Assembly (NCBI RefSeq): GCF_003852715.1
Contig: NZ_RIAV01000004.1
Coordinates: 1-64,000 of the forward strand
Source of the DNA: Ectobacillus antri
Lineage (GTDB): Bacteria; Bacillota; Bacilli; Bacillales; Bacillaceae_G
Length of the DNA stretch: 64,000 nt
Direction: 5' to 3'
The stretch's first letter is position 1; each line of letters starts with the position of its first letter. The position numbers and the translations under genes were made by a program. Under the pieces are notes generated by a model. That model had not been told where the DNA came from. It made no database searches and saw only the letters and a list, made by a program, of their open reading frames with translations. Below, piece by piece: positions 44,934-55,223 of this stretch.

Positions 44934-45137
44934 ATGAAGGCAATATATCATGCAACATATATTCTACCAGCGAAAAAAGAAAAAACATCCGTGAGAATGA
45001 AGATGGATGTAAATGATTTTTTCGGATTAGAGACAAAGCGAGATCAGCTGTGGTTTTATGGTTTTTACGCCACTTCGTTTGTTATTCTTACAAGTTTGGT
45101 TATTATTTCTGCAGTAATGGATGCAGTTAACTTATAA
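44934..45137 (+). CDS. Small membrane protein, unknown
   Basis: A 67-residue protein with AGAGGGGGC 9 bp before the ATG. The N-terminal 40 residues are hydrophilic and basic (LPAKKEKTSVRMKMD). A C-terminal membrane segment (about 41-62) ends near DAVNL. It lies upstream of a spore-type amidase gene on the same strand, with an 85-bp gap. I do not recognise it. Confidence 0.55.
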   Translation: MKAIYHATYILPAKKEKTSVRMKMDVNDFFGLETKRDQLWFYGFYATSFVILTSLVIISAVMDAVNL

Positions 45138-45222
45138 AATTTACCTGTTTGGGTATTGGTTCTAGTTTTGAAAATAGATGGAATACATATATAGGGAAGT
45201 ATGAACGGGGAGCGATGCTTAC

Positions 45223-45756
45223 ATGGTCATGTTTCCAATAGAAAGAGTGTATATTTCCTACGGTAATTCACGTCCGGGAATTAAGGTACCAAAAAGAAGA
45301 TTTATCGTTTGTCATGATACAGGTAACCCGGGGAGCGATGCGATTGGAAATCGCGATTTCTTTGAAGAAGTACAGCCGAAGTCCTCAGCGCATACATTTA
45401 TTGATGATCAGCGGATTATTGAAATTATCCCATTAGATGAAGTTGCGTATCACGTCCGCTACAGTGTACCTACAGATAATGAAATATACGGTTATAATGC
45501 GAATAATGCAGCAATCGGTGTTGAGCTTTGTTACGGAGGAAGTATTAACTTTTGGGATGCGTATACGAAATTTGTGTGGTATCATGCATATTTGTGTCAA
45601 AGATATGGATTAAATCCAAAGAAAGATATAGTGACACATAAGATGTTAGATCCGGCTCGGAAGATTGATCCACTCGAAGTGTTAAAGCAACAAGGAATTT
45701 CTTTCACGCAATTCTTGGCAGATATATATCGGATGTATGTTTCTCTTCGTGCTTAA
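45223..45756 (+). CDS. N-acetylmuramoyl-L-alanine amidase, Amidase_2 family
   Basis: A 177-residue zinc amidase with no signal peptide, as in CwlA/CwlH-type Bacillus amidases that are released by mother-cell or prophage lysis. Zinc ligands lie in CHDTGN and in VTHKMLDPARKIDP. The AHTFID and IGVELCYGG strands are present. It cleaves the bond between MurNAc and L-Ala. A second ATG six bases downstream is an alternative start. It is neither flanked by phage genes nor joined to a holin, so a sporulation role is more likely than a prophage one (inference). Confidence 0.82.
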   Translation: MVMFPIERVYISYGNSRPGIKVPKRRFIVCHDTGNPGSDAIGNRDFFEEVQPKSSAHTFIDDQRIIEIIPLDEVAYHVRYSVPTDNEIYGYNANNAAIGVELCYGGSINFWDAYTKFVWYHAYLCQRYGLNPKKDIVTHKMLDPARKIDPLEVLKQQGISFTQFLADIYRMYVSLRA

Positions 45757-45853
45757 TTGCAAGTAATGCTCATCAAAATAGATGGGCATTTTCTTTTTGG
45801 ACAGATTTTTTGTTTCGTGACATAATATTGAGGTAAGTAAGGAGTTGAAGTAA

Positions 45854-46834
45854 ATGAAAAATGAACATGTCATTATTGTTGGTGCTGGTCCGTGCGGGTT
45901 AGCTGCTGCAATTGCTCTGCAAGATGTTGGTATTGATGCACTCGTTATTGAAAAAGGTAATATTGTAAATGCTATTTATCATTATCCCACACACCAAACC
46001 TTTTTTTCTTCGAGTGAAAAGCTAGAAATTGGTAACGTTCCATTCATTACAGAAAATCGCAAGCCAGTTCGAAATCAAGCTTTAGCATACTATCGAGAAG
46101 TGGTGAAACGGAAAAAGCTTCGCATTCATCCTTTTGAAAAAGTAGAAGAAGCAAAGCGTAGTGATGACGGATTTATTGTGCGTACAAATAAACAAGGTAA
46201 AGAAATCACATACCAGACCAAATATATCATTTTGGCTACTGGCTATTATGATAGTCCTAACTATATGGGTGTTCCTGGCGAAAATCTTCCTAAAGTTGCG
46301 CACTATTTCAAAGAAGCACATCCGTATTTTGATTTGAATGTCGCAGTAATTGGAGGCAAAAATTCTAGTGTTGATGCAGCACTTGAGCTTGTAAAGGCAG
46401 GTGCGAAGGTGACTGTATTGTATCGAGGAAATGAATATTCCAAAAGTGTAAAGCCTTGGATACTGCCAGAGTTTGATGCATTGGTACGTGATGGGTCAAT
46501 TAAAATGGTCTTTCGTGCATGTGTGGAGGAGATTGCCGATCAGCATGTAACATATAGTGTGGACAGAGAACGATTTACGATTGCTAATGACTTTGTATTT
46601 GCGATGACGGGTTATCACCCAGATCACAGCTTTCTAAAGCGCATGGGCGTGCAAATTGATTTTGAAACAGGTAAACCTGTATATAACGAAGATACAATGG
46701 AAACCAATGCTACTGGTGTATTTATAGCAGGAGTGATTGCAGCCGGAAACAATGCCAATGAAATCTTTATTGAGAATGGGCGTTTTCACGGTGGTCTTAT
46801 AGCGAAAGAAATTCAAAAACGACAACAACAATAA
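45854..46834 (+). CDS. bdr: Bacillithiol disulfide reductase (YpdA)
   Basis: A 326-residue FAD/NADPH-dependent reductase of the YpdA/Bdr family, which regenerates bacillithiol from its disulfide. FAD motif VGAGPCGLAAA includes the conserved Cys14. The NADPH motif is VIGGKNSSVDAAL. A C-terminal GVFIAGVIAAG segment closes the FAD site. The end of the gene, coding three Gln and the stop, is the left arm of a 46-bp perfect palindrome shared with convergent ansA. Confidence 0.92.
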   Translation: MKNEHVIIVGAGPCGLAAAIALQDVGIDALVIEKGNIVNAIYHYPTHQTFFSSSEKLEIGNVPFITENRKPVRNQALAYYREVVKRKKLRIHPFEKVEEAKRSDDGFIVRTNKQGKEITYQTKYIILATGYYDSPNYMGVPGENLPKVAHYFKEAHPYFDLNVAVIGGKNSSVDAALELVKAGAKVTVLYRGNEYSKSVKPWILPEFDALVRDGSIKMVFRACVEEIADQHVTYSVDRERFTIANDFVFAMTGYHPDHSFLKRMGVQIDFETGKPVYNEDTMETNATGVFIAGVIAAGNNANEIFIENGRFHGGLIAKEIQKRQQQ

Positions 46835-46868
46835 AAGAAGAGGATATCCTCTTCTTTTATTGTTGTTG
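46823..46868. terminator. 46-bp perfect palindrome between bdr and ansA
   Basis: Two 23-base arms (46823-46845 and 46846-46868) are exact inverted copies with no loop. The left arm contains the last three Gln codons and the stop of bdr. The AAAAGAAGAGGAT core with flanking A/T tracts would terminate both convergent genes. It is longer than a terminator needs. Confidence 0.9.
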
Positions 46869-46892
46869 ATAATTTTCTGCTTTAAAAGCGTT

Positions 46893-47846
46893 TTAATGTT
46901 GAAACATTTGCTCAAGCTCTTGAGGTGTGGCAGCTACTTCTAGAGCTACTAAGAGCTTGATACGTGCTTTTTGCCCGCTAAGCCCATTTGTGAAAATAAC
47001 ACCCATTTCTTTAAGCTGTTTGCCACCGCCTTCATAGGAATACACATCTTGTGCAATGCCGTTAAAACAGCGTGAGACAAGGACAATGGAGACACCTTTA
47101 TTTAATAGCCTTTTAATAATCGGTACAGTGGAAGGTGGTAGATTTCCTTGGCCAAATGCTTCAATTACCAGGCCGTCTACAGGGAGTTGTTCAATGACCT
47201 CGAGCATCGTACTATCCATGCCTGCGTAGGCTTTGAGAAGTAAAACCTGCTTTGTTATATTATGAATCCTGTAATTATCCCGATGTAGAATTGCTTGATG
47301 AAATACAACACCACGCTTTGTTACAAGACCGATAGGACCGTATTGTGGGCTTTGAAAAGTAGCTACATTACTCGTATGTGTCTTTGTTACATTCGTTGCA
47401 CAATGAATTTCATCATTCAATACGACTAAGACTCCTTTTCCTTTCGCCTCTTCGCTACTTGCGACTTTTACAGCAGTCAAGAAATTATACAAACCATCTG
47501 ATCCTAGTTCGTTACTAGAACGCATTGCTCCAGTCACCACAACAGGTATATTCGCTTGGACGGTTAAATCTAGAAAATAGGCTGTTTCTTCTAATGTATC
47601 TGTCCCGTGTGTAATCACTACACCATCAATACCGTTGCGTGTGTCAATTAACTGCTGCAGTTGTAGCATTTCTTTTGGTGTCATATGCGGAGACGGAAGG
47701 TGAAACACGTTTTCTACAATCAAATGAACTTCATTTGAAGGTAATTTAAAACGTAGTAACGGGTTATCGTTTTGTTGTTTGACAAATCCCTGTTCTTCCT
47801 CCATGGCAATTGTGCCACCTGTATGCAATACAAGAATATTTTTCAT
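46893..47846 (-). CDS. ansA: L-asparaginase, type I-like
   Basis: A 317-residue cytoplasmic asparaginase converting L-asparagine to aspartate and ammonia. The two active-site signatures are intact: LHTGGTIAM with the nucleophilic Thr, and ITHGTDTLEETA with the second Thr-Asp pair. The catalytic Lys is in the later RSSNELGSDGLYN context. No signal peptide. Start after AAAGGCGG. It stands alone here (no ansB), next to bdr as in B. cereus-type genomes. Confidence 0.9.
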   Translation of the reverse strand: MKNILVLHTGGTIAMEEEQGFVKQQNDNPLLRFKLPSNEVHLIVENVFHLPSPHMTPKEMLQLQQLIDTRNGIDGVVITHGTDTLEETAYFLDLTVQANIPVVVTGAMRSSNELGSDGLYNFLTAVKVASSEEAKGKGVLVVLNDEIHCATNVTKTHTSNVATFQSPQYGPIGLVTKRGVVFHQAILHRDNYRIHNITKQVLLLKAYAGMDSTMLEVIEQLPVDGLVIEAFGQGNLPPSTVPIIKRLLNKGVSIVLVSRCFNGIAQDVYSYEGGGKQLKEMGVIFTNGLSGQKARIKLLVALEVAATPQELEQMFQH

Positions 47847-47975
47847 AAGCTGTCCGCCTTTCTTAGCAATACATTATGACGATATCATGAAGAGTGAAAG
47901 TTCGACAATGAAAAAATATTGGGTTGCGCATAATTTTTTCTCTAAGCTTCAAACTAACAGGGAGGTGACATTAGC

Positions 47976-48170
47976 ATGGAACAGATTGAGCGTATGTTAA
48001 TAAAATTAGTTGCAGCACAATTTATTTTATTGGTTTTAAGTCAATCGTTACTTACATACGAACCAATTGCTCGGTATACAAACAAGTTGGTGCTATATGA
48101 AGGGGTATGGAAAGAGGTTACCGAGCAGGTAATCCAATACAGTTTTGCATTACCTATTGTTAATATTTGA
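47976..48170 (+). CDS. ypfB: YpfB family small membrane protein (DUF5359)
   Basis: A 64-residue protein with GGGAGGTG before the ATG, one hydrophobic segment (about 8-27) and a C-terminal half that includes EGVWKEVTEQ. Position directly before cmk and the overall pattern match YpfB of Bacillus. Function is unknown. In B. subtilis sleB, ypeB and ypfA precede it; here ansA does. Confidence 0.75.
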   Translation: MEQIERMLIKLVAAQFILLVLSQSLLTYEPIARYTNKLVLYEGVWKEVTEQVIQYSFALPIVNI

Positions 48171-48308
48171 AAATTTTTCGCATAAAAGTGCTATAGGTAT
48201 ATGTACATTATTGTCATGTAAAGACCCTCACCTAACCTAAGAAATGAAACAAAAGATAACTTTAATTGAAGTTTTATTTTATGGGTGCATTTATCTCAAT
48301 TTTTATGA

Positions 48309-48370
48309 TACAATAGCTTGAGAAATTTACGCATAATTAAAAGTGCTAAAGCAGGGAAGCGCCCTGCTTT
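48309..48370 (+). promoter_or_regulatory. Candidate cmk promoter and leader terminator
   Basis: A TACAAT -10 box (48309-48314; no strong -35) is followed about 35 bp later by a hairpin AAAGCAGGG / CCCTGCTTT (48348-48370) with a weak T-tract. The cmk start lies 26 bp further. A terminator between promoter and gene suggests either attenuation or that this hairpin merely ends ypfB transcripts. Confidence 0.45.
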
Positions 48371-48396
48371 TCATTATGTTTTAATGGGGGCTTACT

Positions 48397-49071
48397 ATGA
48401 AACCAATTTCTATTGCAATTGATGGACCGGCAGCAGCAGGAAAAAGTACTGTTGCTAAGATTATTGCTGCTAAACTATCATACGTTTATATTGATACGGG
48501 TGCTATGTATCGTGCGTTAACATTTGCTGGACAACGTACTGGAGTAGATTTAAACAATGAGAACGAGCTTGTTGAAATTTTACAAAGCATTAACATTTCA
48601 TTTGAGAATACGGCATTCGGTCAAAATGTTCTTATAAATGGAGAAGATGTAACTGAAATTATCAGAACACCTGAAGTTACAAATGAAGTATCTATCGTAG
48701 CGAAACACCGTTTAGTGCGTGAAGAGATGGTGCGTAGACAGCAGGAGCTGGGCTCTAAAGGTGGCGTGGTAATGGATGGGCGTGACATTGGTACGCATGT
48801 ACTACCGAACGCGGAAGTTAAAATCTTTCTTTTAGCTTCTGTGGAAGAAAGAGCACAGCGTCGACACGCTGAAAATCTTTCAAAAAACTTCCCTTCAGAT
48901 TTAGTCCAGCTGCAGCGAGAAATTGCAAAACGTGATCAGCTAGACTCAGAAAGAGCAGTTTCACCGCTTCGCAAAGCAGCCGACGCGATTGAATTAGATA
49001 CAACATCGTTGTCTATTGACGAAGTTGTGGACAAGATTATGGATATTGCGGTAAAGAAACTAGCAAAATAA
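48397..49071 (+). CDS. cmk: Cytidylate kinase
   Basis: A 224-residue NMP kinase phosphorylating CMP and dCMP. The P-loop is GPAAAGKST, the CMP-binding segment [12 protein letters not shown], and the conserved [17 protein letters not shown] and [13 protein letters not shown] segments are present. Length is as expected for the long bacterial form with an NMP-binding insert. It is usually followed by the rpsA-like gene, as here. Confidence 0.95.
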   Translation: MKPISIAIDGPAAAGKSTVAKIIAAKLSYVYIDTGAMYRALTFAGQRTGVDLNNENELVEILQSINISFENTAFGQNVLINGEDVTEIIRTPEVTNEVSIVAKHRLVREEMVRRQQELGSKGGVVMDGRDIGTHVLPNAEVKIFLLASVEERAQRRHAENLSKNFPSDLVQLQREIAKRDQLDSERAVSPLRKAADAIELDTTSLSIDEVVDKIMDIAVKKLAK

Positions 49072-49099
49072 GGAATGGGTTTTAACCCATTCCTTATTT
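49066..49099 (+). terminator. Terminator of cmk
   Basis: Sixteen-bp perfect stem AAATAAGGAATGGGTT / AACCCATTCCTTATTT with a 2-nt loop, overlapping the stop codon. Confidence 0.92.
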
Positions 49100-49278
49100 T
49101 TATACGGAGACAAATGACTTGACAAATCCATCAATTTGTTAGAAGTTAGTAGGGAAAGATATTTTTGAAATAGTCTGCAAGTGCGTGTAGGAAAGTAAAT
49201 AAAGGGCATGCAAATGAGAATTTTTTTCTCATTTCGTATATACATATGCTGAGTCATTTTAATTAGGGAGGTATTTGC

Positions 49279-50421
49279 ATGGTTGAAAAGATGAATGAAG
49301 AAGTTACTGCATTGCAGGTTGGCGATGTTGTAACGGGTCAAGTTACAAAAGTGGAAGATAAACAAGTGCTTGTGGATGTTGGCTACAAAACAGATGGTGT
49401 AATTCCAATCAGTGAACTTGCAAATGTTCATATTGAAACTGCAAGCGATGCTGTACAGGAAGGACAGACATTACAGCTCAAGGTTATTAAGCTTGAAGAA
49501 GATGATCTGGTGCTTTCCAAGCGCGCTGTTGATGCTGAAAATGCATGGGAATCCCTATATGCAAAGTTTGAAGAAAGAGTAACATTTGAAGTAATTGTTA
49601 AAGACATTGTGAATGGTGGTCTTGTTGTTGATTTAGGCGTTCGCGGCTTTATTCCTGCCTCTTTAGTAGAAGCGCATTACGTTGAAGATTTTTCTTCGTA
49701 TAAAGGAGAGACGCTGACAGTAAAAATTGTGGAGTTAGATCGTGAGAAAAATCGTGTTATTCTTTCACACAAAGCAGTGGTAGAAGCAGAGATGGAAACC
49801 AAAAAGAAAGAAGCAATTTCTTCTTTAAAAGCAGGAGATACAGTAGAAGGCACAGTACAACGTTTGACTGATTTTGGTGCTTTTGTGAATGTAGGGGGTG
49901 TGGACGGTTTAGTACACATTTCTCAAATTTCTCACGAACGTGTTGAAAAGCCGTCTGACGTACTGACTGAAGGACAAGTTGTGAGAGTAAAAGTTCTTTC
50001 TGTAGATGCAGATACAGGACGTATTTCTTTATCTATTAAAGGTGCGCAGCCAGGTCCTTGGGAAGCGGTAGCTGACAAAGTGAAAGCTGGTGACATTCTT
50101 ACTGGTACAGTGAGAAGACTAGTTGCATTTGGTGCTTTTGTTGAAATTATGCCATCTGTAGAAGGATTGGTTCATGTTTCTCAAATTGCCAATCGTCACA
50201 TTAAAAATCCAAATGAAGTTTTAACAGTAGGAGAAACAGTTCAAGTAAAAGTGTTAGAAGTAAACGTGAAAGAGAAAAGAATTTCTTTGAGTATTAAACA
50301 AACACAAGAAGAAGAGCCTGAAGTAAATGAGGACTTTAGTCAATATCAACCATCTGCGGATACTGCTATGTTCCAATTGGGAGATATTATTGGTGAGCAA
50401 TTAAAGAAATTAAAAAAGTAA
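49279..50421 (+). CDS. rpsA: S1-domain RNA-binding protein (30S S1 homologue, YpfD)
   Basis: A 380-residue protein with four S1 (OB-fold) repeats: about 14-85, 100-170, 187-257 and 273-345. The third and fourth carry the typical VxRLxxFGAFV and GLVHVSQI signatures. Gram-positive homologues are shorter than the six-domain E. coli S1 and are not essential in B. subtilis. It may assist translation initiation or RNA handling. The start has GGGAGGT. It has its own terminator-isolated unit leading into fni. Confidence 0.9.
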   Translation: MVEKMNEEVTALQVGDVVTGQVTKVEDKQVLVDVGYKTDGVIPISELANVHIETASDAVQEGQTLQLKVIKLEEDDLVLSKRAVDAENAWESLYAKFEERVTFEVIVKDIVNGGLVVDLGVRGFIPASLVEAHYVEDFSSYKGETLTVKIVELDREKNRVILSHKAVVEAEMETKKKEAISSLKAGDTVEGTVQRLTDFGAFVNVGGVDGLVHISQISHERVEKPSDVLTEGQVVRVKVLSVDADTGRISLSIKGAQPGPWEAVADKVKAGDILTGTVRRLVAFGAFVEIMPSVEGLVHVSQIANRHIKNPNEVLTVGETVQVKVLEVNVKEKRISLSIKQTQEEEPEVNEDFSQYQPSADTAMFQLGDIIGEQLKKLKK

Positions 50422-50425
50422 TTAG

Positions 50426-51502
<1,077 letters not shown>

Positions 51503-51680
51503 TTTTAGTTTTTAAGAGAGTATTCTTACAAAATCATAACATTTTAATGAACGTAATAGTATTACAAAATTGAAAACTGATTCGAAATGAAAATATGTTA
51601 CCACAGCAATGAATAAGTAATTTGGTAACGATTTGATTTAAGCTATGTTTTTATGGAAGATGAGTCTCTTTTTGCATATA

Positions 51681-51862
51681 AGGCTGTTTTAAAGCCTGTG
51701 TGAATAATCGACACTTGTTAATTGGGCAGAGGGAGTGGCACTTCTGCAGAAAAAGCGAGTCACAGGGAGAATTCGCAGTCGCATAGTGTCGAGGAGGCAT
51801 CCTGACGGCTTGCAGAAAGTGAACCCCTGTAACGTAAACAAACAACGAAATTTAATGCAACT
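51681..51862 (-). repeat. Interspersed repeat, AGGCT family, copy D (reverse orientation)
   Basis: On the minus strand it aligns with copy B over most of its length (for example CAGGATGCCTCCTCGACACT vs the CCTCTTCAGCACT block, and the CTGTGACTCGC block). Its outer end is AGGCTGTTTTAAAG. The inner boundary (about 51862) is approximate. It sits just downstream of the small gene ypzI and fills most of the gap after fni (51503-51882). An overlapping 153-codon frame is an artefact. Confidence 0.75.
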
Positions 51863-51882
51863 AAATATAAAACAAGTGTTTA

Positions 51883-52017
51883 TTAGTGTTGATTTTGCTG
51901 GCGGGCTTGCTCCGGTGTGTCTAAACCCGTTGCGCCTTTATGTTGTAATGATTGATCACGATCCGATTCTGTCCGACGTGATTGCTTCATTTTACGTTCT
52001 TGACGGTCTTTTCCCAT
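51883..52017 (-). CDS. ypzI: YpzI-family small hydrophilic protein
   Basis: A 44-residue protein (starts MGKDRQERKMKQ, ends QQNQH). The ATG at 52017 is preceded by a perfect AGGAGGTGA site 7 bp upstream. It is very hydrophilic and basic, rich in Gln/Arg. It matches YpzI, a small protein of Bacillus in the fni-yphA interval. The gene is shorter than usual gene-finder limits. It is divergent from yphA. Function unknown. Confidence 0.8.
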   Translation of the reverse strand: MGKDRQERKMKQSRRTESDRDQSLQHKGATGLDTPEQARQQNQH

Positions 52018-52128
52018 GGAATTCACCTCCTGATACAAGTGTTTGTGTTATAGAGAAAAGTATTCAAGTTTTCTTGAGATTATTTTTTATAAAATGTACC
52101 TATACTGGTGAACATAGGAGGTGTAGGG

Positions 52129-52722
52129 GTGGAGGGGATTTTATTTTACGCTATTGCCTGGTGTGGATGGATTATAGAGACATTTTTTATGGATAAAAGC
52201 GTGGAGCGAACTTGGCGAGCGTTCTTTATATTGGTGCTCATTATCAGCTCTTGTTCGTATATTACTGTTGCATCTTTGCAAATTTCAGCCAGTTGTATAT
52301 TTTTGGTGGTCGGGGTATTGTGGCAATTGTCTAGTAAGGGCTGGTGGTCAGCTTTTTATCTTATATTGTGTGCAGGGAGCTTAGGTATGCTGTATGCAGT
52401 CTTTCATATTATAGAAATATACGATCCGGTTTGGATTGTAATAGAGCGTACGTGGTTACTTAGCGCTTTACTTGTATACATAATTTGTCTGATTGCACGG
52501 CAAACAGGAACACGAATCTTAGTTTTATGTTTTGGAGGTGTACTAGGGGAACTCCTATTAGGTATCTTCTTATATCCAATTGGTTTTCACCAAGAAATAG
52601 GTAGCCCAGGATTTCTTGATGTAATAGCATGCGCTTTTGCTAGTATCTGCTGCATACATTGTGTCAAGAAATGCTTCATATATGTCCCGTTATTCAAACA
52701 AAAGCAAGTCAAGGAGGGGTAA
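52129..52722 (+). CDS. yphA: YphA family membrane protein
   Basis: A 197-residue membrane protein with about six hydrophobic segments. The GTG at 52129 has AGGAGG 6 bp upstream; the longer frame start at 52108 overlaps that site. It has Trp-rich N-terminal WCGWIIETFF and a short basic C-terminal tail. It is followed by yphB with a 2-bp gap, as in other Bacillus. Function unknown. Confidence 0.82.
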   Translation: MEGILFYAIAWCGWIIETFFMDKSVERTWRAFFILVLIISSCSYITVASLQISASCIFLVVGVLWQLSSKGWWSAFYLILCAGSLGMLYAVFHIIEIYDPVWIVIERTWLLSALLVYIICLIARQTGTRILVLCFGGVLGELLLGIFLYPIGFHQEIGSPGFLDVIACAFASICCIHCVKKCFIYVPLFKQKQVKEG

Positions 52723-52724
52723 AC

Positions 52725-53606
52725 TTGAATCAGTACACGTATCCTATTTTACTCGGAGTAGCTGCGGGCATGTTAACAAGGTTGATTATGCTTAGGACAG
52801 ACTCTAGACAATATCCAACACGATTGCACGGTAAAATTGTTCATATTGCTATGGGATTTATTGCAGCAGTACTAGGCGCAGTTGCCATTCCATCTATTAT
52901 GAAAAAAGATTTTTCTGCAATTACTTTTCTTACGTTGGCAGCATCTCAATTTCGTGATGTACGTAATATGGAACGAAATACTTTGCAGCAGCTAGATGGA
53001 TATGAATTAGTACCACGGGGACACACGTATATTGAAGGAATTGCTTTGGTTTTTGAAAGTCGTAATTATTTAGTAATTTTCACTTCGTTTGTTACGACGT
53101 TCGCTTATCTTGGTTTTCGATCTTTTTATGCAGGTCTAATTATGGCAATCATCAGCTTTTTCATATCAAAAAAGCTGATGTCAGGAAATCGTTTAAAAGA
53201 TTTGGTACATATTGAACATGTCCCCATTCGGTTTGAAGGAGCAGGGCTATATATTGATAATATTTATATTATGAATATTGGTTTACCGACAAGACAAAAG
53301 GAGATTATGAAATACGGTATGGGTTTTTTACTAACACCAAAGACGCCGGATGCACGCATCACCCTTGCTAATTTAGGGCAGAGACAGGCTATCTTGCATG
53401 ATGTATCAGTAGGACTTGGGGTGTTTCGTGACTCTGGTACGCCAGCACTAGTACCTCTTGCTAAGCTTGATATCAATGATGGTCGAGTGGGTGTATTTGT
53501 ATTGCCGCAGGAGAAAAACGTTGAAAAAGCATTGCGAATAATTGGAAATTCACCAACTCTAGAAAATGCGATTCGAATGTCGTCGGAAGCGGGAGGACGT
53601 TCATGA
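52725..53606 (+). CDS. yphB: YIEGIA-family membrane protein (YphB)
   Basis: A 293-residue protein starting at TTG 52725 with AAGGAGGGG 5 bp upstream. The N-terminal membrane segments (about 5-22, 40-60 and 110-150) include the family signature HTYIEGIALVFESRNYLV. The C-terminal half is cytoplasmic and alpha/beta. It overlaps by 4 bp the gene for a small partner (53603). Function unknown; restricted to spore formers as far as I know. Confidence 0.82.
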   Translation: MNQYTYPILLGVAAGMLTRLIMLRTDSRQYPTRLHGKIVHIAMGFIAAVLGAVAIPSIMKKDFSAITFLTLAASQFRDVRNMERNTLQQLDGYELVPRGHTYIEGIALVFESRNYLVIFTSFVTTFAYLGFRSFYAGLIMAIISFFISKKLMSGNRLKDLVHIEHVPIRFEGAGLYIDNIYIMNIGLPTRQKEIMKYGMGFLLTPKTPDARITLANLGQRQAILHDVSVGLGVFRDSGTPALVPLAKLDINDGRVGVFVLPQEKNVEKALRIIGNSPTLENAIRMSSEAGGRS

Positions 53607-53791
53607 TACTTGAAAAGGTGATATTGGCCGTTATTACCACAGACGTTAGTAAATTTGCAGGAGGCGCCCCGCTGTTTTCGTGTGCCACTGTAGAGGAGAT
53701 GGAATTTGTAGCGAGTAACTTAGAAGCGATTCTAGATGGCATTGCGCATAGGCTACAGGATAACGTTTATATTATTGTGAAACATGCTTGA
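53603..53791 (+). CDS. Small partner protein of YIEGIA (capping subunit type)
   Basis: A 62-residue soluble alpha/beta protein (KVILAVITTDVSKFAGGAPL, FVASNLEAILDGIAH) coupled to yphB by an ATGA overlap. The pairing and size match the small protein annotated as capping complex subunit for YIEGIA. The end of this gene carries the promoter of der. Confidence 0.75.
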   Translation: MILEKVILAVITTDVSKFAGGAPLFSCATVEEMEFVASNLEAILDGIAHRLQDNVYIIVKHA

Positions 53792-53868
53792 AATATGCTA
53801 TAATGGTACATGTTTTGAAGACGATAAAAACTTGCGCATCCCTTCTTAATGCAAAAGAAGGGTTTTTT
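53775..53868 (+). promoter_or_regulatory. der promoter and leader terminator
   Basis: -35 TTGTGA (53775-53780), 18-bp spacer, -10 TATAAT (53799-53804) with an upstream TGC. About 36 bp later comes a hairpin CCCTTCTT / AAGAAGGG (53840-53862) with six T, followed by der 32 bp further. Transcripts from this promoter must pass the hairpin, so attenuation is possible. Confidence 0.65.
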
Positions 53869-53900
53869 ACATACGCTAACAGATAGGAAGGATGAAATAC

Positions 53901-55208
53901 ATGAAACCTGTAGTTGCAATAGTGGGGCGACCGAATGTTGGAAAGTCCACTATTTTTAATCGTATCGTTGGAGAACGCATCTCGATTGTAGAGGATATTC
54001 CAGGGGTAACGCGAGATCGTATTTATAGTGCGGGTGAATGGCTGAACCGTGAGTTTAATATTATTGATACGGGCGGAATTGATATTGGTGATGAGCCATT
54101 TATGACGCAAATCCGTCAACAAGCGGAAATTGCAATTGATGAAGCTGATGTTATTATCTTTTTAACGAATGGTCGTGAAGGTGTCACAGCTGCAGATGAA
54201 GAGGTTGCGAAAATTTTATACAAATCTAAAAAGCCTGTTGTATTAGCTGTAAACAAGATTGATAATCCTGAAATGCGCGAACAAATCTACGATTTTTATG
54301 CATTGGGATTTGGGGAGCCATATCCTATTTCCGGATCACACGGTCTTGGATTGGGTGATTTACTGGATGCGGTAGCTCAACATTTTCCCGAGCAAGTAGA
54401 AGCGGATTATGATGATGAAACTATTAAGTTTTGTTTGATTGGAAGGCCAAATGTAGGAAAATCTTCCCTTGTTAATGCGTTGCTTGGACAAGAGCGTGTT
54501 ATTGTTAGCAATGTAGCAGGAACGACGCGTGATGCAGTAGACACACCGTACTCTAAGGATGGTCAAGACTATGTAATTATTGATACTGCAGGAATGAGAA
54601 AAAGAGGAAAAGTGTATGAAAGTACAGAAAAGTATAGTGTATTGCGTGCGTTGCGTGCTATCGAACGAGCTGATGTGGTTTTAGTTGTTTTAGATGGTGA
54701 GGAAGGCATTATTGAACAAGATAAGAAAATTGCCGGTTATGCACATGATTCTGGTAAAGCTGTGATCATTGTTGTTAACAAGTGGGATGCAGTGGAAAAA
54801 GATGAAAAGACCATGAATGAGTTTGAGGAAAATATCCGTGCTCATTTCCAATTTTTAGATTATGCACCGATTGTATTCTTATCTGCGAAAACAAAAAAAC
54901 GTACGCATACATTAGTACCTGTTATTAATATGGTAAGTGAAAATCAAACACTGCGCGTACAAACTAATGTACTAAATGATATTATTATGGATGCCGTTGC
55001 TATGAATCCAACGCCGACGCATAAAGGTAAACGATTAAAGATTTATTACACAACACAAGTTGCAATCAAGCCACCGACATTTGTGGTATTTGTTAATGAA
55101 CCAGAACTTATGCACTTTTCCTATGAACGATTTTTAGAAAATCGCATTCGTGATGCATTTAATTTTGTAGGAACGCCTATTAAAATTATTGCAAGGGCTA
55201 GAGACTAA
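53901..55208 (+). CDS. der: Ribosome-assembly GTPase Der (EngA)
   Basis: A 435-residue protein with two tandem GTPase domains, P-loops GRPNVGKST near residue 10 and GRPNVGKSS near 182, G3 motifs DTGG and DTAG, G4 NKID and NKWD, and a C-terminal KH-like domain. It acts in 50S subunit assembly and is essential. The ATG at 53901 is preceded by AGGAAGG; an ATG at 53892 abuts that site. It is followed by gpsA after 15 bp. Confidence 0.96.
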   Translation: MKPVVAIVGRPNVGKSTIFNRIVGERISIVEDIPGVTRDRIYSAGEWLNREFNIIDTGGIDIGDEPFMTQIRQQAEIAIDEADVIIFLTNGREGVTAADEEVAKILYKSKKPVVLAVNKIDNPEMREQIYDFYALGFGEPYPISGSHGLGLGDLLDAVAQHFPEQVEADYDDETIKFCLIGRPNVGKSSLVNALLGQERVIVSNVAGTTRDAVDTPYSKDGQDYVIIDTAGMRKRGKVYESTEKYSVLRALRAIERADVVLVVLDGEEGIIEQDKKIAGYAHDSGKAVIIVVNKWDAVEKDEKTMNEFEENIRAHFQFLDYAPIVFLSAKTKKRTHTLVPVINMVSENQTLRVQTNVLNDIIMDAVAMNPTPTHKGKRLKIYYTTQVAIKPPTFVVFVNEPELMHFSYERFLENRIRDAFNFVGTPIKIIARARD

Positions 55209-55223
55209 GGAGGTTGAAGCTAG

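Noticed and set aside
45223-45756. Prophage lysis module
   Set aside because: The amidase lacks a neighbouring holin, tail or capsid gene, and its neighbours are ordinary chromosomal genes.
51735-52196. 153-codon frame between fni and yphA
   Set aside because: It runs antisense through repeat copy D and ypzI and into the yphA start; no ribosome binding site.
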